A stretch of DNA of 64,000 nt from Haliclona indistincta. Its lineage: Eukaryota; Porifera; Demospongiae; Haplosclerida; Chalinidae. Position 1 is the stretch's first letter. Each line of letters starts with the position of its first letter. Made by a program: the position numbers and the translations under genes. The stretch spans positions 4,254,588-4,318,587 of the forward strand of contig OZ024785.1 in NCBI GenBank assembly GCA_964017065.1, written 5' to 3'. Below the pieces are notes generated by a model. The model had not been told where the DNA came from. It was given only the letters and a program-made list of their open reading frames with translations, and ran no database searches. Shown here piece after piece: positions 22,619 through 34,664 of the stretch.

Positions 22619-22830
22619 TTATTTTATGACACCATATGCGTTATTTTCATACAAGTCAATATTCTGTGCTTGTCTTGAGGCTACAGCACTTGCATACACT
22701 GGATTATCACTTGTCATGATATAATCCTCCCGACTAGCTTGTGCTTGAGATTTGGCAGATAAAAGCAACTGATACAGGTATATAATGCATAATACCTTTT
22801 ATTTTGATGTGCCTTCTCCTTAACTCTTTA
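22619..22830 (-). pseudogene. 3' end of a tyrosine-tail receptor (TM remnant + last exon)
   Basis: The last exon, 22743-22619, is open and encodes REDYIMTSDNPVYASAV...DLYENNAYGVIK then stop, closely matching the last exon of 31075-32421. Upstream, only the cytoplasmic end of a TM exon remains (22796 to about 22830, RRRHIKIK-like), without its hydrophobic part. No ectodomain exons follow, so this is an orphan 3' end, although the final exon itself is undamaged. Confidence 0.65.
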
Positions 22831-23013
22831 ATTACTAAATTATCTTGCTGAAATTTTAACCTCGTAAATGCTGACCACTTCTCTTGTGAATATCTCGTGA
22901 GTCTTTTGTGCTACTGGTCTCAAATTTGCGTCCTTTTACGCCAGTGAGTAGCCGCAATTGCCTATACTCAAGTCAGTCGATATGCCCCTCCCACTTCGAA
23001 AGTGAAGCTATAG

Positions 23014-24877
23014 GGACAATTCTAATATTGGTACTAGCACTAGTTATGGTTAAGAATGTTCACAAAAAAACTAAACTTCATGATGAGGTGAGATACATGT
23101 ACTTTATATGTCCAAATACTCTACAATAATATTATATTTTCAGCTGAAAGAGATGGAAGGCCTAAGCTTAGACAATGTAAGAATACTAGTTCAGCTGACA
23201 CGTGTACCTTATGGCATTGTTTGTACAGGCGAAAGATGTTAGCAATGTTAGCCGATCTAGTTCACAGCCACCCACACGACCACAACCACCTGAGGTACAC
23301 TTATTGAACATGATAGTATATCCTCGAGTTCACTGATCATTCAGACTGACAAAGGCATCACTCACAAGAACGACAATCTCAAGGATGATGATCGCAAGGA
23401 CGATTCTGGTGTTGGTAGTACTTTTGTTACAGATCCTCCATCGGAAAGCACACATGACAATGGTTAGCATTGCATCAAACAATAATTATAGTATACTGTT
23501 CAACTGGGTATAAGTTCAAATACTTTTAAAGTATCAGCTTTTCTCTATAAAACAGATAAGCCTGTCGTGGATCATCACATGTACGTTCAAGTTGAAGAGG
23601 TAATTATTTTCATATTGTCCTGAATTTATTTTTATCTACTGCTGTGCTAGGTGTCTGGACAAGCTAGTTGTAAAGAAGTCGTGACTACCTGTACAACAGA
23701 CCCAAAGGTCAGAAGCCACAATAAAATTCACATCTAACATTAATTTATTTTTTGTTGACATTCTATTTTCAGGAACATTCTACATCGCCTGACTGTGACA
23801 TAGTACATGTTGACGGTAACCCACCAGAACCAGTTGTGAGTTATTTAGCTATTCCAGTGAGTGATGAAGGCAGTGACTGTATGACAATGTCATTCTTCTC
23901 TACTTCAAAACCAGGTAACTACATGTAGCTTACATGTGCAGTTCGTAAAACATACTTTTCTTTCTTTCTAGTTCATCCAAGTAAAGCTGTCATCTCACGA
24001 AAGGTGTGTTGTACATAATAGATCCACAGGCAAATCATTTTCTTCTTTCAGGCTGAATGTTCCTTGTATCATGACCCAAACAAGCATCCAGCATCAAGTA
24101 CTTGTTTAATTGTTCATGAAGACTATGCATTGATGCGCTCTTTTTTTGTAGAGGGCATATTAAACTGTTTGGATGAAACTAATGAATTTGTGGTTGGTGC
24201 CATAGATGAGAAGGGAAAAGTATGTGTGCAATGTTGCATGTGAACAGTTACCATTATGTAAAATTCAGAGTTCTGGAGAAATGGTTGCAAGCACTGTAAG
24301 GCCGCCAGAAACAATCCAAGACCATCTCAGTGATACTGTGACTGAATCTGTTTGGAGTACAAAGACTCACGTAAGTGCCTGCACTAAATTCTTGACTGTC
24401 TTTTACAAGTTTCGTCTTGTAGAAATACGAGCATCAGTCTGATAGACTTGAGTGCAGGTCAATGCCTCCAGTCAGCAATTCTGTTGACATACTACCTGCT
24501 CCAGAACCACCTGACAAGACTACTGATACTCATGGTGAGAGAATCGACAGCTTTGGGGGCGGAGCTGTTGGTTACAAGAAGGGAGGAGGTTAGTAAAGAA
24601 GCAACCATGATATCTGTTATTATTTATGACCACCACTGCAGCTGAAGTCCCAAGCAGTGAGGATGTTGATCAAATTTCCCATCAAGTATCTCACAAGTGG
24701 AGACTGATTGGACAACAGATAGGAGCTAGTCCAGCAGAGTTGGACCAGATTGCCTCTGAGTGTGGTAGTGACCAGTCTCTGTGTTGCTATGAGCTGTTCA
24801 GGAAGTGGTCAGCTAGAAAGATTACAGCATCCTGTCCCTTCACATGGGAAGAAGTAATCAAAGTATTGGACTACTAA
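23014..24877 (+). CDS. Orphan receptor tail with Death domain
   Basis: Twelve exons read in one continuous frame for 393 residues: 23014-23087, 23144-23176, 23229-23294, 23345-23462, 23556-23599, 23651-23707, 23773-23914, 23972-24003, 24052-24219, 24269-24370, 24423-24534, 24642-24877. The first encodes the last part of a TM helix (TILILVLALVMV then KNVHKKTK). The middle is Ser/Thr/Pro-rich with KDDSGVGS. The last exon is a Death domain: HKWRLIGQQIGASPAELDQI, then LFRKWSARKI and CPFTWEEVIKVLDY. Splice sites and phases all hold, yet no Ig, FN3 or signal exon lies upstream; sequence before 23014 is unrelated. Either an undetected first exon makes a soluble Death-domain protein or this is a decapitated gene kept open by recency. 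Confidence 0.65.
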
Positions 24878-25320
24878 CGACCAGTCTCCATAAACCTGCT
24901 GCATAGTTTTCAAACCTATGTTTGTTACATTAGCCACCAAATCACCAGTCTGCAAGTAACAGTAGATCAATAATTCCCAAGCAACACAATTGGTAATGTC
25001 ATTATTTTCACACTAACCTCAACATTCAGTATTCTACACGTATTGTGCCCTAAAATGAATAACAACACAATCAAAATGAAAAAAAATTCTCATTTTCACA
25101 CATACTTTGACATAGCATTCTCCAACCAATGACCAATGCCGAAACCACAAACACAACCACAACTACTACTGGAATAATAATTTTTGGTGCTATAAAAAAT
25201 CAGGTCAACATTCATTGCAGAATATCAAACACAAACTTACGCATTTCTCTATCAAACGGTGGAGGCTTTGGGGTATGCATATGGAAGTTTTATTATTTTT
25301 ATTGATTGTTGTCATTCAAG

Positions 25321-26372
25321 GGTGCTGTTGGTAGAGGCATACTTCATCTACCAGCTCATCTAGAAGCACTTTCTGAAAGACTGGCAACATTCGCGGTATG
25401 CTATTACTTAAACAGCAAATTGTAGATGAAGTAGAAGCCATTACTATGGCAAAGGGATTCTAAATCTTAGATCTGGTTTAGACAATACAAACAGTTTAAA
25501 TGGTCTAAATCGCAAACCACGAACAAAGATGCACAAGTGCTATAAAAGTCCTCCCTTGTACTATTACGTTCTAGATAGTGAAATAGCTTCTGTACAGTTA
25601 TTTAGATATTTACTTAAGAGACACCGCACCTTATATTAGCATTTTGCTATTTTGTGTTAGTGTCTATAATTATTATAGAAAACAAATTATGCTTACTGGA
25701 TTCTTCACATACAGGATGCTACTAGCAGAGAAGTTGACAGTGCTCTAGGAAATTCATTGTCAGAGTCAAGTTCTAAGGTACTTGTGGATGCACACTGTTC
25801 ACTGACACTGCATAATATCTGTTTGTTTTATAGACTTCTCTCCATTCTGATAACAAAGTCTATGCTTATGTGACTGGAAAGGTAAGCAAATAGCAAAATA
25901 CATGTATATCATGATCTATAGTTTAAATGTGGGCTTCAGAAATTGAATAATGGAATTCCAGAGCGATCAAAAGTCATTGGAGTCATTGAATCAGGTGGTG
26001 ATCGTCTCGAAACCGATCAAAAAAGTTTGCCAGAGAATGATCATGAGACTACAGCTGAAACTGATTTAGGAAATGATCAAAAAGTCAGTGTGGTAACTTG
26101 TAGAGATTTGAAGATGATTTTCTCATTATAGGAAAAAACAGAGTTCTCTGGATCCAGGAAGAAAACTCCAAAGCAACCACCTTCTACAAGAGTAGAGCGA
26201 AAGAGTGAAATTGATCAGTCAGAAGTTTCAACTGCTCTTTCATCATGTTCATCGTTCATGGATGACAGGGGTAAGTAGACCCCGCTGTTCTATTCTTTTC
26301 ACGTTTTGCTATTATTATACAGAAATTCCAACTCAGCCAGAACCCCCCGTGACCCACATGACTGAAAACTGA
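25321..26372 (+). CDS. Orphan receptor tail, no Death domain
   Basis: Six exons in a continuous frame, 172 residues: 25321-25395, 25715-25777, 25834-25881, 25940-26083, 26132-26270, 26323-26372, ending THMTEN-stop. The content is hydrophilic, Ser/Glu/Lys-rich, resembling middle tail exons of 49571-53844 and 23014-24877 (short phase-0 exons) but without a Death domain or clear tyrosine motifs. The 5' end is unresolved. On the minus strand 25192-25100 could encode a TM helix (IIIPVVVVVVFVVSALVIGW), but it points away from these exons; on the plus strand the same bases give a Thr-rich stretch. I cannot connect an ectodomain. Confidence 0.5.
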
Positions 26373-26889
26373 GCAAGGTACATGTAGCTCTTGAATGATA
26401 TTTACAGCTTTGTGTAATCTAAAAAGCCAGCTTATATAGTGCCTGTCATGCGTACCAGAAGGACGCTCTTTATTGACCACCTTATTTACCTAGATACTAG
26501 CATGGTAGACTCTTCTGAGCCATGTATATGTAGATATCAATATCATGTGAACATTTTGTTGTTGCATGTTGGACTTTTCTGCTGACGTGTAAATGGGCTT
26601 GTTGAATTAATCCAGAATATAGGGTTGTACCTGTTTTATACATACTGTACTGGTTTATGCAATAACAACTTTATTATGTCAAACACAGGAACCTGGCTAA
26701 CCAAGTTCAGTATAATAATAACCAAGTTCAGTATGATAATAAAACTCAAGCACCAGTCATTTGTTGTATCCCCATTTATTTTTATATTCAGTCTGTTCTA
26801 TATTTTGTGTGATGTTCTCATAATTAAATTTTTATTGTGATGTTGATGATGGTTGTATTATAGAGTTGTGATAATATTGACCAGTTTGT

Positions 26890-27590
26890 TCACTGGTACT
26901 TCACTCTGTTAGCTCCTCCTGTAAATAAACAATGGTTACCCACACACTGACAAAGGTGACACAGCTCTCCTATCAATCTTGCAACTGATGTAGTTTGTGC
27001 TATGGAATACGCACTGCTCTCTTGTAAAACAATACCATACAGCGACCTCTCCATATGCAGGATTAGCACTCACTGGTACCACACCCTGTAGTGAGCTCGA
27101 GCTGGAAGAAGCTGCTACTGTAGATAGATAGACATTGGTCAACCACACACAAGCTAAAGCTGAGTTTGTCGTGCCTATGTCTATTTACAATGTTCTCATA
27201 CTAAACTCAGTGTGTACGTGCTGTTTCAGAATATGCACTGTTCTGTTGTAGAGCAATACTTTTGACTCTCTGCCCATAAGCAGGATTAGCACACAGTGCA
27301 CGTGGTACTGCATTTTAATCTTCTACTGGTGGTGGTGATACAGTGTGTACCAGTGGCGTAGCCAGGAAAGTTACATGTTGTAGTAGGGCACAAGTAGCTA
27401 TTAATTATTCATGAGGGCGTCAGTTAGTCAATTAACAAGTGGATACAGAGCTTGCCACGTGTTCGGGCACTGGACTCAAGTTGCCCGGGTGTAGCTACGC
27501 CACTGGTGTGTACTATGGAGTATGCACTGTTCTCTTGTACTGCAATACTCTTCAGTGTGACCTGCTCATAAGCAGAACATTCCGTCCTTA
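26890..27590 (-). pseudogene. Tyrosine-motif tail exons, degenerate
   Basis: On the minus strand three exons homologous to 18760-19416 occur in order: about 27590-27195 (split by a MITE at 27351-27505), about 27118-26990 (VVPVSANPAYGEV is readable) and 26925-26890. Frameshifts, a truncated last exon and no TM or ectodomain mark it as a pseudogene. Confidence 0.7.
27351..27505. mobile_element. 155-bp hAT-type MITE
   Basis: Termini cagtggcgtagcc and ggtgtagctacgccactg form an inverted pair, flanked by the 8-bp duplication gtgtgtac at 27343-27350 and 27506-27513. It sits inside a degenerate tail exon whose two halves rejoin across it. Confidence 0.85.
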
Positions 27591-28318
27591 ATGAGAGCTA
27601 CCCGTACATCGATCACCATTGCTGCTATCCACTTGGATCTTACCTACAATGATAATATGTAAAGCAGTCAGTGTGGCCTCTCAGTCAAGCACTGTCATAG
27701 CCTGGATACACATTCAAGGTATTGTAGTGAGTCCGTTACATTTTTGTAGATTTTTTACAACCTGTCAAAAATTTAAGACCCACTTTTAATGCTACTCATA
27801 TACAGTTCAAATGACAACCTCCTCCTGTGTTAGAAGGCGATACAAAATCCATCTGTTTCGTGAAGGTGTGGTTTGTTAGAGGGAAAGGAGCAGGTTATCA
27901 GTCCTGGATCTAGCTGTACTGAAGGTTAGTTAGTGTTCGCCTTAAACTACATGCTTGATTCTTTTACCATCTGCTTATGCACAGATGATCCTGAAATCTT
28001 GCTTAATTGAAATGAATTATTGTAGCTGATTTAGTGAGAATTGGTTTTGAAATTTAGGTCTGTTGCATCTTCCTAATTTTTGATTTAGCTCTTCTTCATC
28101 TACAGACATTCAACAGTTGGTGTTTGCCGTCTGCAGCTGTAATGCATGCTCACTGTCACCACACAGACGTACACAAGATTCACACGTTCGGTCAATTTGT
28201 ATGCGATGATAGTATCACCAAGCTGCTCAGCCCAAGCAATGCCAGTCTGCCTGCACTACACTGCACCTCCTCAAGCTCCTTTCAATATTAGTAAGTTAGA
28301 TATAATTTATATAAAATT
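27591..28318. other. No gene recognised
   Basis: Non-coding or unresolved sequence. An open stretch at 28106-28293, preceded by ctacag and followed by gtaagt, contains several cysteines and could be an exon of the gene at 28633, but its phase does not match, so I do not call it. Confidence 0.4.
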
Positions 28319-28585
28319 TGTGAGTGAGTGAGTGAGTGAGTGGGTGGGTGAGTGAGTGAGTGAGTGAGTGAGTGGGTGGGTGAGTGAGTGAGTGAGTGAG
28401 TGAGTGGGTGGGTGAGTGAGTGAGTGAGTGAGTGAGTGGGTGGGTGAGTGAGTGAGTCAGTGAGTGAGTGAGTGAGTGAGTGAGTGAGTGAGTGGGTGGG
28501 TGAGTGAGTGAGTGAGTGAGTGAGTGAGTGAATGAGTGAGTGGGTGGGTGGGTGAGTGGGTGAGTTAGTGAGTGAGTGAATGAAT
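28319..28585. repeat. GTGA/GTGG tetranucleotide minisatellite
   Basis: About 265 bases of gtga repeats with regularly placed gtgggtgg interruptions that make a higher-order period of about 56 bases. It lies just upstream of the exon at 28633. Confidence 0.9.
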
Positions 28586-28632
28586 AATGTTTTTTTTATA
28601 TTCTCTGAAGTTACTAGTGCTGTGTTCTATAG

Positions 28633-29482
28633 GTTTATTTGACACACAGTTAGCTACTATAGAACTCATGGAAAGCTCTCCTGCTCTTTGTGCAACATGT
28701 CACTTTGCTGTGTGGGCTAAAGATGCTTTGGAGTGCATTGTGTATGTTCATATCCCACGCGATCAGAAACCGCCATTTTATGAAAACAAGACTACGTCTG
28801 CAGGACAAGCTTGTTTCCGGAGACTTCCCAAAGATGAACGCCTCTGTCTACATTACAGTTTTTGATGAAGACCAACTCTATAATTATGCATCGTGTTGCT
28901 GTCCGCTATGAGATCTGGATTAATTTTACGTCAAGTCAACGTAAGCTTTTGTGCACAACAGTGTTTTCATATTTCGCTATTTTTCTATATACAGCTGGTA
29001 ATAATATACTTCCTAATGATGGTATGTTTATGTTTTCATGAAAGCCTAGTAATCACCATTTCTTAGATGATTGTCATCAAATATCTAAATCAGTTGTGCC
29101 TGTAGTGTTTCTACTTGCAGCAGTGGTGATAGTATTTGTCATGACATCATGCCTGGCGTATCATTTTTTGTGCAAAAGTGAGCTAGTACTATAGCATAGT
29201 CCAACACACGTTTAGTTCATGTTTATCAGATCTCAGGAGGAGCAGCATATCATTGAATATTCCAATGAAGTATGCAACTACATTGTAGCATTAATTTTGA
29301 TACGTTATAATGTTGTTGTTCAACAGGATGGATCGGGCAACAGTAAAGCAATAACTCGGGTATTTATTTTGATTTTCTGTATATCACTTTTGGGGTTATT
29401 TTCTTCCAGTGATGGTATTGGTACATTTACGTACGTAGAATCACACGAGGAGCGAAAAGATGGTGACTCGTCTTTTCAGTGA
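28633..29482 (+). pseudogene. Divergent single-pass TM protein, probably damaged
   Basis: Candidate exons: 28633-28940 (cysteine-containing ectodomain, ALCATCHFAVW...ALECIVYVHIP...), 28995-29021, 29067-29177 (TM helix VVPVVFLLAAVVIVFVMTSC), 29230 onward, 29334-29360 and 29410-29482 (ends EERKDGDSSFQ). Splice motifs are good, and the first exon begins GT after an AG as FN3 exons do, but it is not recognisably FN3. The frame of the first exon hits TGA at 28863-28865 in a poly-T run and is one base off from the phase of the next exon, and the junction into 29230 does not hold phase. So it is probably a pseudogene or contains a sequencing error. No family recognised; no signal exon found. Confidence 0.4.
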
Positions 29483-29957
29483 GTAGGAACAAAACTGAAA
29501 TTTACTACAAAATTATTATTCTCCACGGGTCTGTTGTATCTAGCAGTCAAACAAATGAAAGGTATGTGGTGGATCCGTAACGCAATGAATTCCGTCAATT
29601 TCTGCAGATTTGACAGCCAAGTGTTGTGGCAGTCTCATATTATTATTCTGCGGGAAACAGGTCAGTTATGTCAGTACATTGTATATGGTCTCATTGTATG
29701 TGTGTTCATGAGACTTTATTTTTCATGAATATGTTAGGTCAGATTGTTCTGTTAGTGGTCTTGATGAACTAGTAAGTGTCAAATGCACTTTTCATCATTG
29801 TAGGCAAGCGAAGGATGGGAACTATACTAATTATTGGAGTGTCTTGACAGATTTTGTAACATAATTATTTTTTATCCATTATCCAGACTTAGTTATTTTT
29901 TTATTCATCATGAAATGATAATAATTATAATGATTGTTGTTTGTAATATTCACTTAT

Positions 29958-30205
29958 GTACAAGTACTGCTACTGGTGGTGTTGATACAGTGCCATTTTG
30001 AGACACTTTGATGTAATTTAAGTCATTTAGTGGCAAATTTGGGGGGGGAAGTTGGAGAGTGTAGGGGAGAATCTTCCCCTCCACCCCCCCAGTGGATAGA
30101 ACCCTGGGAGTATGCACTGTTCTCTTGTACAGCAATACTCTTCAGTGTGACCTGCTCATAAGCAGGATTACCACTCACTGCTATCACATCCTGTGGTGGA
30201 GCCGG
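29958..30205 (-). pseudogene. Tyrosine-motif tail exon fragment split by an insert
   Basis: Bases 30205-30100 on the minus strand match the start of exon 18760-19065 (NPAYEQV, NSAYS); 29992-29958 match its continuation. About 107 bases of G/C-homopolymer-rich sequence interrupt it. No other exons follow. Confidence 0.65.
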
Positions 30206-31074
30206 AATAACTACTGCTACAAATAGTCACTTAACAATTATAATTATTTTATTTTTTAGAGTCACAGCTAAGAACAGCATTGAATCATTGTGGTATAAAC
30301 AATTTCAGCAATCAACCTTGTAGTGATGTACTCCACCTCTTTATTCAGGCTCTTTATGACTGAATGCCCATACATGCATGCATGTGGCTGCTGGCAGTGA
30401 TTGTTAAGGAAGCCATTAGAGATTCATTGAGTCTCCTTTCACAATACAGTTAGCCTATGTTTATTTAGGAATTCACCTATGATTACCAACTAATGTATGG
30501 TGACAATGGTCTCTCCAGAGTCTCCTATTTGTTGTTCATGACTAGATTCTTCTTGTTCACACTGCTATGGTCCTTCACTAGCTACTCGGAGTGCTGTTAT
30601 GTCACCACATGCATTTACAGGCACTGTCAAGGTAGCATTTACATACGTAAGCATCCATTTAATAATCATCGTGGCCTAAATGCACACGTACACACATCTG
30701 AATGATCTGATACCTCTGACACCGCACTATGGAAGAGGTAGGGTTGTAGTTACCGCAAGAGACACTCCCCAGTGCCAGTCTCCCGTACATCACAAGGAGA
30801 GCCAGCTGCCACCATAGGCAGGACACCACAAACCGCAACCTAATCTCCCACACCACAAGTGGGGCCACTACACATTAAACAGATGGAGTGAATGCCGACC
30901 CACAGCACCAATGGCTAAACACTCCCCCTTGAAATATAAAGTGTATCAGTACATGTCACAAACCAGCAACTGAAGCTTTTGTATAATTATTTTTTAAGTT
31001 CAGGAGAATGACTTTGTTGATATAGCTACAATGTCATAATGAATAATGTAGCTATGTGAATAATCCCCTGGTGG
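30206..31074. other. No gene recognised
   Basis: Intergenic sequence. Short ORFs at 30493-30705 and 30659-30868 show no family features or splice context. A block at 30715-30850 is GC-richer than its surroundings, possibly an old repeat. Confidence 0.4.
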
Positions 31075-32421
31075 CTATTTTATGACACCGTATGCATTAT
31101 TTTCACACACATCAATCTTTCGTGGTTGTTTTGACACTTCGGCATACACTGGATTTTCATTCGTCATGATAAAATCCTCTCGACTAGCTTGTGCTTCTGA
31201 GAATTTGACAGATTAACTGTGATACATGTGCTGTGTATTCAATTCAATATACCTTTGATTTTGATGTGTCTTCTTAAAATGCACACAGCCAGTAGCGCTA
31301 TTGATAGTACCAGAATCAAGACAACAGCAACAACAGGTGAAGCTACTATGGCAACCACTTCAACAGTTGATAAACTTAGTGTAGCTGTGTACAGGAATCA
31401 ATTTTACTGAGGTCACTTATTAATAGTTTTGTTTACCATTGTTGTTGATTGGTACAATAAATGATGTGTTTACGGTACTGGGTATAGCGTTTGTATATGT
31501 CACATACATTGAGGGAGATCTTTCAGTATCTAATAATTGCAAGTCATAACATGATAAGTGTACCATGATAACTACACTACACATTGTTACTATACTAGTT
31601 TACTATTAGGTTACCTGGAATTGCTACAGCTATGGTAGAAGATACCAGCAAAGGGAAAACATTTTGACTGAGGATTGTATTAACAGCACTAGGCTCTCCT
31701 GGTCCAGCTCCATTGATGGGTACCACAGTGACAGTGAAGTTGTTGTCAGGATCAGGATGGTCAATGGAGTAGTACAGCATGGTAGTGTCCCCCTCTACTG
31801 ACATTGTCTCATTCTCTCCACTGGTGGTGTTGGTGATGGTGACATTGTAGCCCAGGATGGGTACCCCCTCCAGAGTGAAGGGAGGACTCCAGGAGATGAG
31901 GACAGTAGTGGAGTTGATGGAGACCACAGTGAGGTTACTGACTGACTCTAATGGACCTATTGCATGGCTATATGTAATAAAGTAATCATGTGAATGCATG
32001 CCTTGTATTTGCAGTAATGCTGGATTGCTTGTGTCACTTGATGATGGTGACAAGGTAATTACAATGCATGTAATGTTGGAAGCATTGTCAGTAGAAGTAA
32101 CCATCATTTTTAGAGTGGATTTGAGAATGCCGTTTTGCTCTTCATGTACCATTATTGTAGTACCAGCACCGATTTGTTGTCCATTGGCTTCCCAGGCAAA
32201 GCCATCTGCAATAGCTGTGCAATTGAACTCAGCCACATGATTGAGTGATATGTTCACAGATTGTGGAGGAATTGTGATATCTTCAGTAGGTTCAGCTAAA
32301 TGCCACAAACCTACAAAGTTAATTTACACTTACTTGCACTTTGTGCTGATATTAATGCCATCAAATTCAGCATACAAGCTGAAGCCAGTATCAGCAAGGG
32401 TTGTCGTGATATATAACGCAT
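31075..32421 (-). CDS. Ig-FN3 receptor with short tyrosine-motif tail
   Basis: Six exons, 361 residues if fully spliced: signal peptide 32421-32334, Ig 32310-32002, FN3 31956-31615, stalk 31529-31437, TM 31384-31253 (VVAVVLILVLSIALLAV), last exon 31196-31075. The tail is short: REDFIMTNENPVYAEV and a final NNAYGVIK; a YEN tyrosine present in the related 22619-22743 exon is CEN here. The Ig/FN3 intron (31957-32001, 45 bases) starts with GC instead of GT. Unspliced it stays open and adds 15 residues, so either a GC-AG intron or retention is possible. The FN3 exon runs unusually far, to GTAACC at 31614. Isolated from other genes; left neighbour is the transposon island side of a broken region. 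Confidence 0.85.
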
Positions 32422-32577
32422 TCTGAACACATAAGTTTTTTTCCTGAATCCGCTGAAGTAACTTTACGCAATAAAATTTTTTATTAAAGAGAGGCGGTAG
32501 TCAATTATTATTCATAAATCTATAGGAGTGGTCAACAGTTAAGGTAGTACCGGTGGCGCGCATGCATGGCGGGATAC

Positions 32578-33441
32578 CGTTTTAATGAGATTCATGACTT
32601 ACAAATGGCTATTTCTTTTTTAGCCGAGTCTATCTGTGCAGACGAAGTTGCAGTGTGCGCTTTGTTTGTCTATACATGGTTTCGCGACAGAGGCGTGATG
32701 GAATGTTCGCGCTGAATATAATGAGAAAAACGCGCTATGACGAGGTGACCGCCTACTGGTGGACAGGGTCCACGGATGAATTTCGCGGTAATATACTGAT
32801 CTACTGTCAGCTTCGCATACGTTCGCGAATTTCATCCGTGGACCCTGTCCACCAGTAGGCGGTCACCTCGTCATAGCGCGTTTTTCTCATTATATTCAGC
32901 GCGAACATTCCATCACGCCTCTGTCGCGAAACCATGTATAGATAGGCATCGATAATAGCAAGTTTCAGCCTCGTAGTGTTCGCCATCACGGAACGACGAG
33001 CTCGCCATGTGAAGACTAAACACGATCGAGTTTTTACAATTTTTCTTTAGTTGTGTGAAACGTACGAAGCTAAAACTGCTCGTGCAAGCTCATCTCCCAT
33101 TCGCGGAGGAGCCTGCGTATGGATTTCGCCGAGCAATGCTCGCACGCGATACTACAGCTGCGTACTCTGTACTGTCTCGTAGTACGTAGCTGCAGTATCA
33201 CGTACGAGCATTGCTCGGCGAAATCGATACGCAGGCTTCTCCACGAATGGGAGATGAGCTTGCACGAGCAGTTTTAGCTTCGTACGTCGTTCCGTGATGG
33301 CGAACACTACGTGGCTGAAACTTGCTATTATCGATGCCTATCTATAGACAAACAAAGCGCACACTGCAACTCCGTCTGCACAGATAGACTTGGCTAAAAA
33401 AGAAATAACCATTTGTAAATTCATGAATCTCATTAAAACGG
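32578..33441. repeat. Compound palindrome (three nested inverted repeats)
   Basis: An outer inverted repeat (ccgttttaatgagattcatg at 32578 and its complement ending 33441, about 95-100 bp arms with minor differences) encloses two further palindromes: one centred near 32803 (arms about 32678-32781 and 32826-32945) and one centred near 33175 (arms about 33058-33165 and 33185-33292). ORFs at 32655 and 32807 are mirror images of the same sequence. This looks like a foldback-type transposon; no transposase is visible. Confidence 0.75.
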
Positions 33442-34664
33442 GTGGCGCTTACCCTTTCGCCCACGCAACACTATACATTGTGAATATTGTTATTTTATGT
33501 AAACTTGTGGTGATAATAATTATAATCATAGCACAAAACATGCACGTGAGCTTGTACAATAATACTGACTCGTGGTTCGCTACTGGTGAACTGTTTCTGC
33601 GTCAACTTTAGCGAACAGCTCAGTTCAGCGGACCGTATGACCAGGTTTTCTCAGAAAGTAGCCGTTGAAGAGTTAAGGCGCGAAACCGTCGTGGGTTCGG
33701 TTAACTTTCTAGCTATTTTCTCTACGCTGGAATACCAGGAGGCCCAAAAGACTACCTCTGGCCCTGCTATGGATATAGAAGCGTAGATTGGCGGTATCTG
33801 TTCATGTTTCTCTGCCAAGGCTTGGACAAAAGTAGCCTCGTACCCAGTCCCTTTCACGCAGAAACTCGAAAAACTTCGTGATGTGCTTTTTGATCGCTGC
33901 CGCCTACGTACTTTATATTTAAGTTTTGTTTTAAAACAAATGCAGAAGAACAGTCTTTGGCGTCTCTATTAGTTGCCTTTATGCCGTTCTAGCGCGTTTT
34001 ATATTGACGCAGTAATTGCTTATATTTTTGGTGAAAAACTTATGAATAATTAATGAGCAAAGGGTAAGCGCCACCTAACAAATAGGCCTTTTCCAAAAAT
34101 ACGTCATACTAAATTAATTGTCATAGCAACGTTGTGCTGCCATTTTGATTGGGGCCACGTGTGATGCTAAGCGTTGGTGAATACAGAAACTAAAGCATTC
34201 CTGGCGCTTCCCTCGGCAATCGCGAGCCAAGATCGTGGAGCTGCGATGTTGGTTGCAGTGTAGAGGCGCACGCGGGCTGTCAAAGTTAAAGACTGAGGCA
34301 GACTACAGTGAGACGAGTTGTTATGCCAGGGAAAGCGTTGGTTACGGCCACGGAACGTCTTTTGCAGGGTCAAAGCTTACATTTCCAACGGCTGAGATAT
34401 AACCATCGTTGATCCTGACCCGCATAAGAAGTACACTGCTTAGAAAGGCCGCCTCAGTAGTCAGTACAGGCATCAGTAGCTCAGTGTGATCATGAATGCA
34501 TACTACAACTACATCAACAACATGCAGTAAGGGTATAGTAACAGAAGCAGCAGTGACAACACATTCCGCTAATAGTGGACACGATGCAGATGGCTGGCCC
34601 AAAAGCAAAAGGTCCTTATACACAACAAATCGAGGGAGTATTACCAGCTATTCTCACTGATGAC
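33442..34664. other. Transposon-island sequence, no gene recognised
   Basis: Contains gtggcgcttaccctttcgcc at 33441-33461 and the reverse-oriented aaagggtaagcgccacc near 34059-34075, so the segment itself is bounded by inverted copies of this motif. Short ORFs (33586-33786, 34167-34373, 34342-34623) show no domain. Confidence 0.45.

Noticed and set aside
25100..25192. Minus-strand TM exon of a separate receptor
   Set aside because: Hydrophobic and preceded by an acceptor-like tatag, but no ectodomain exons upstream or tail exons downstream on that strand.
32655..32989. Two similar ORFs on opposite strands (MVSRQRRDGMFALN)
   Set aside because: They are the same palindromic sequence read from both arms; not a duplicated gene.
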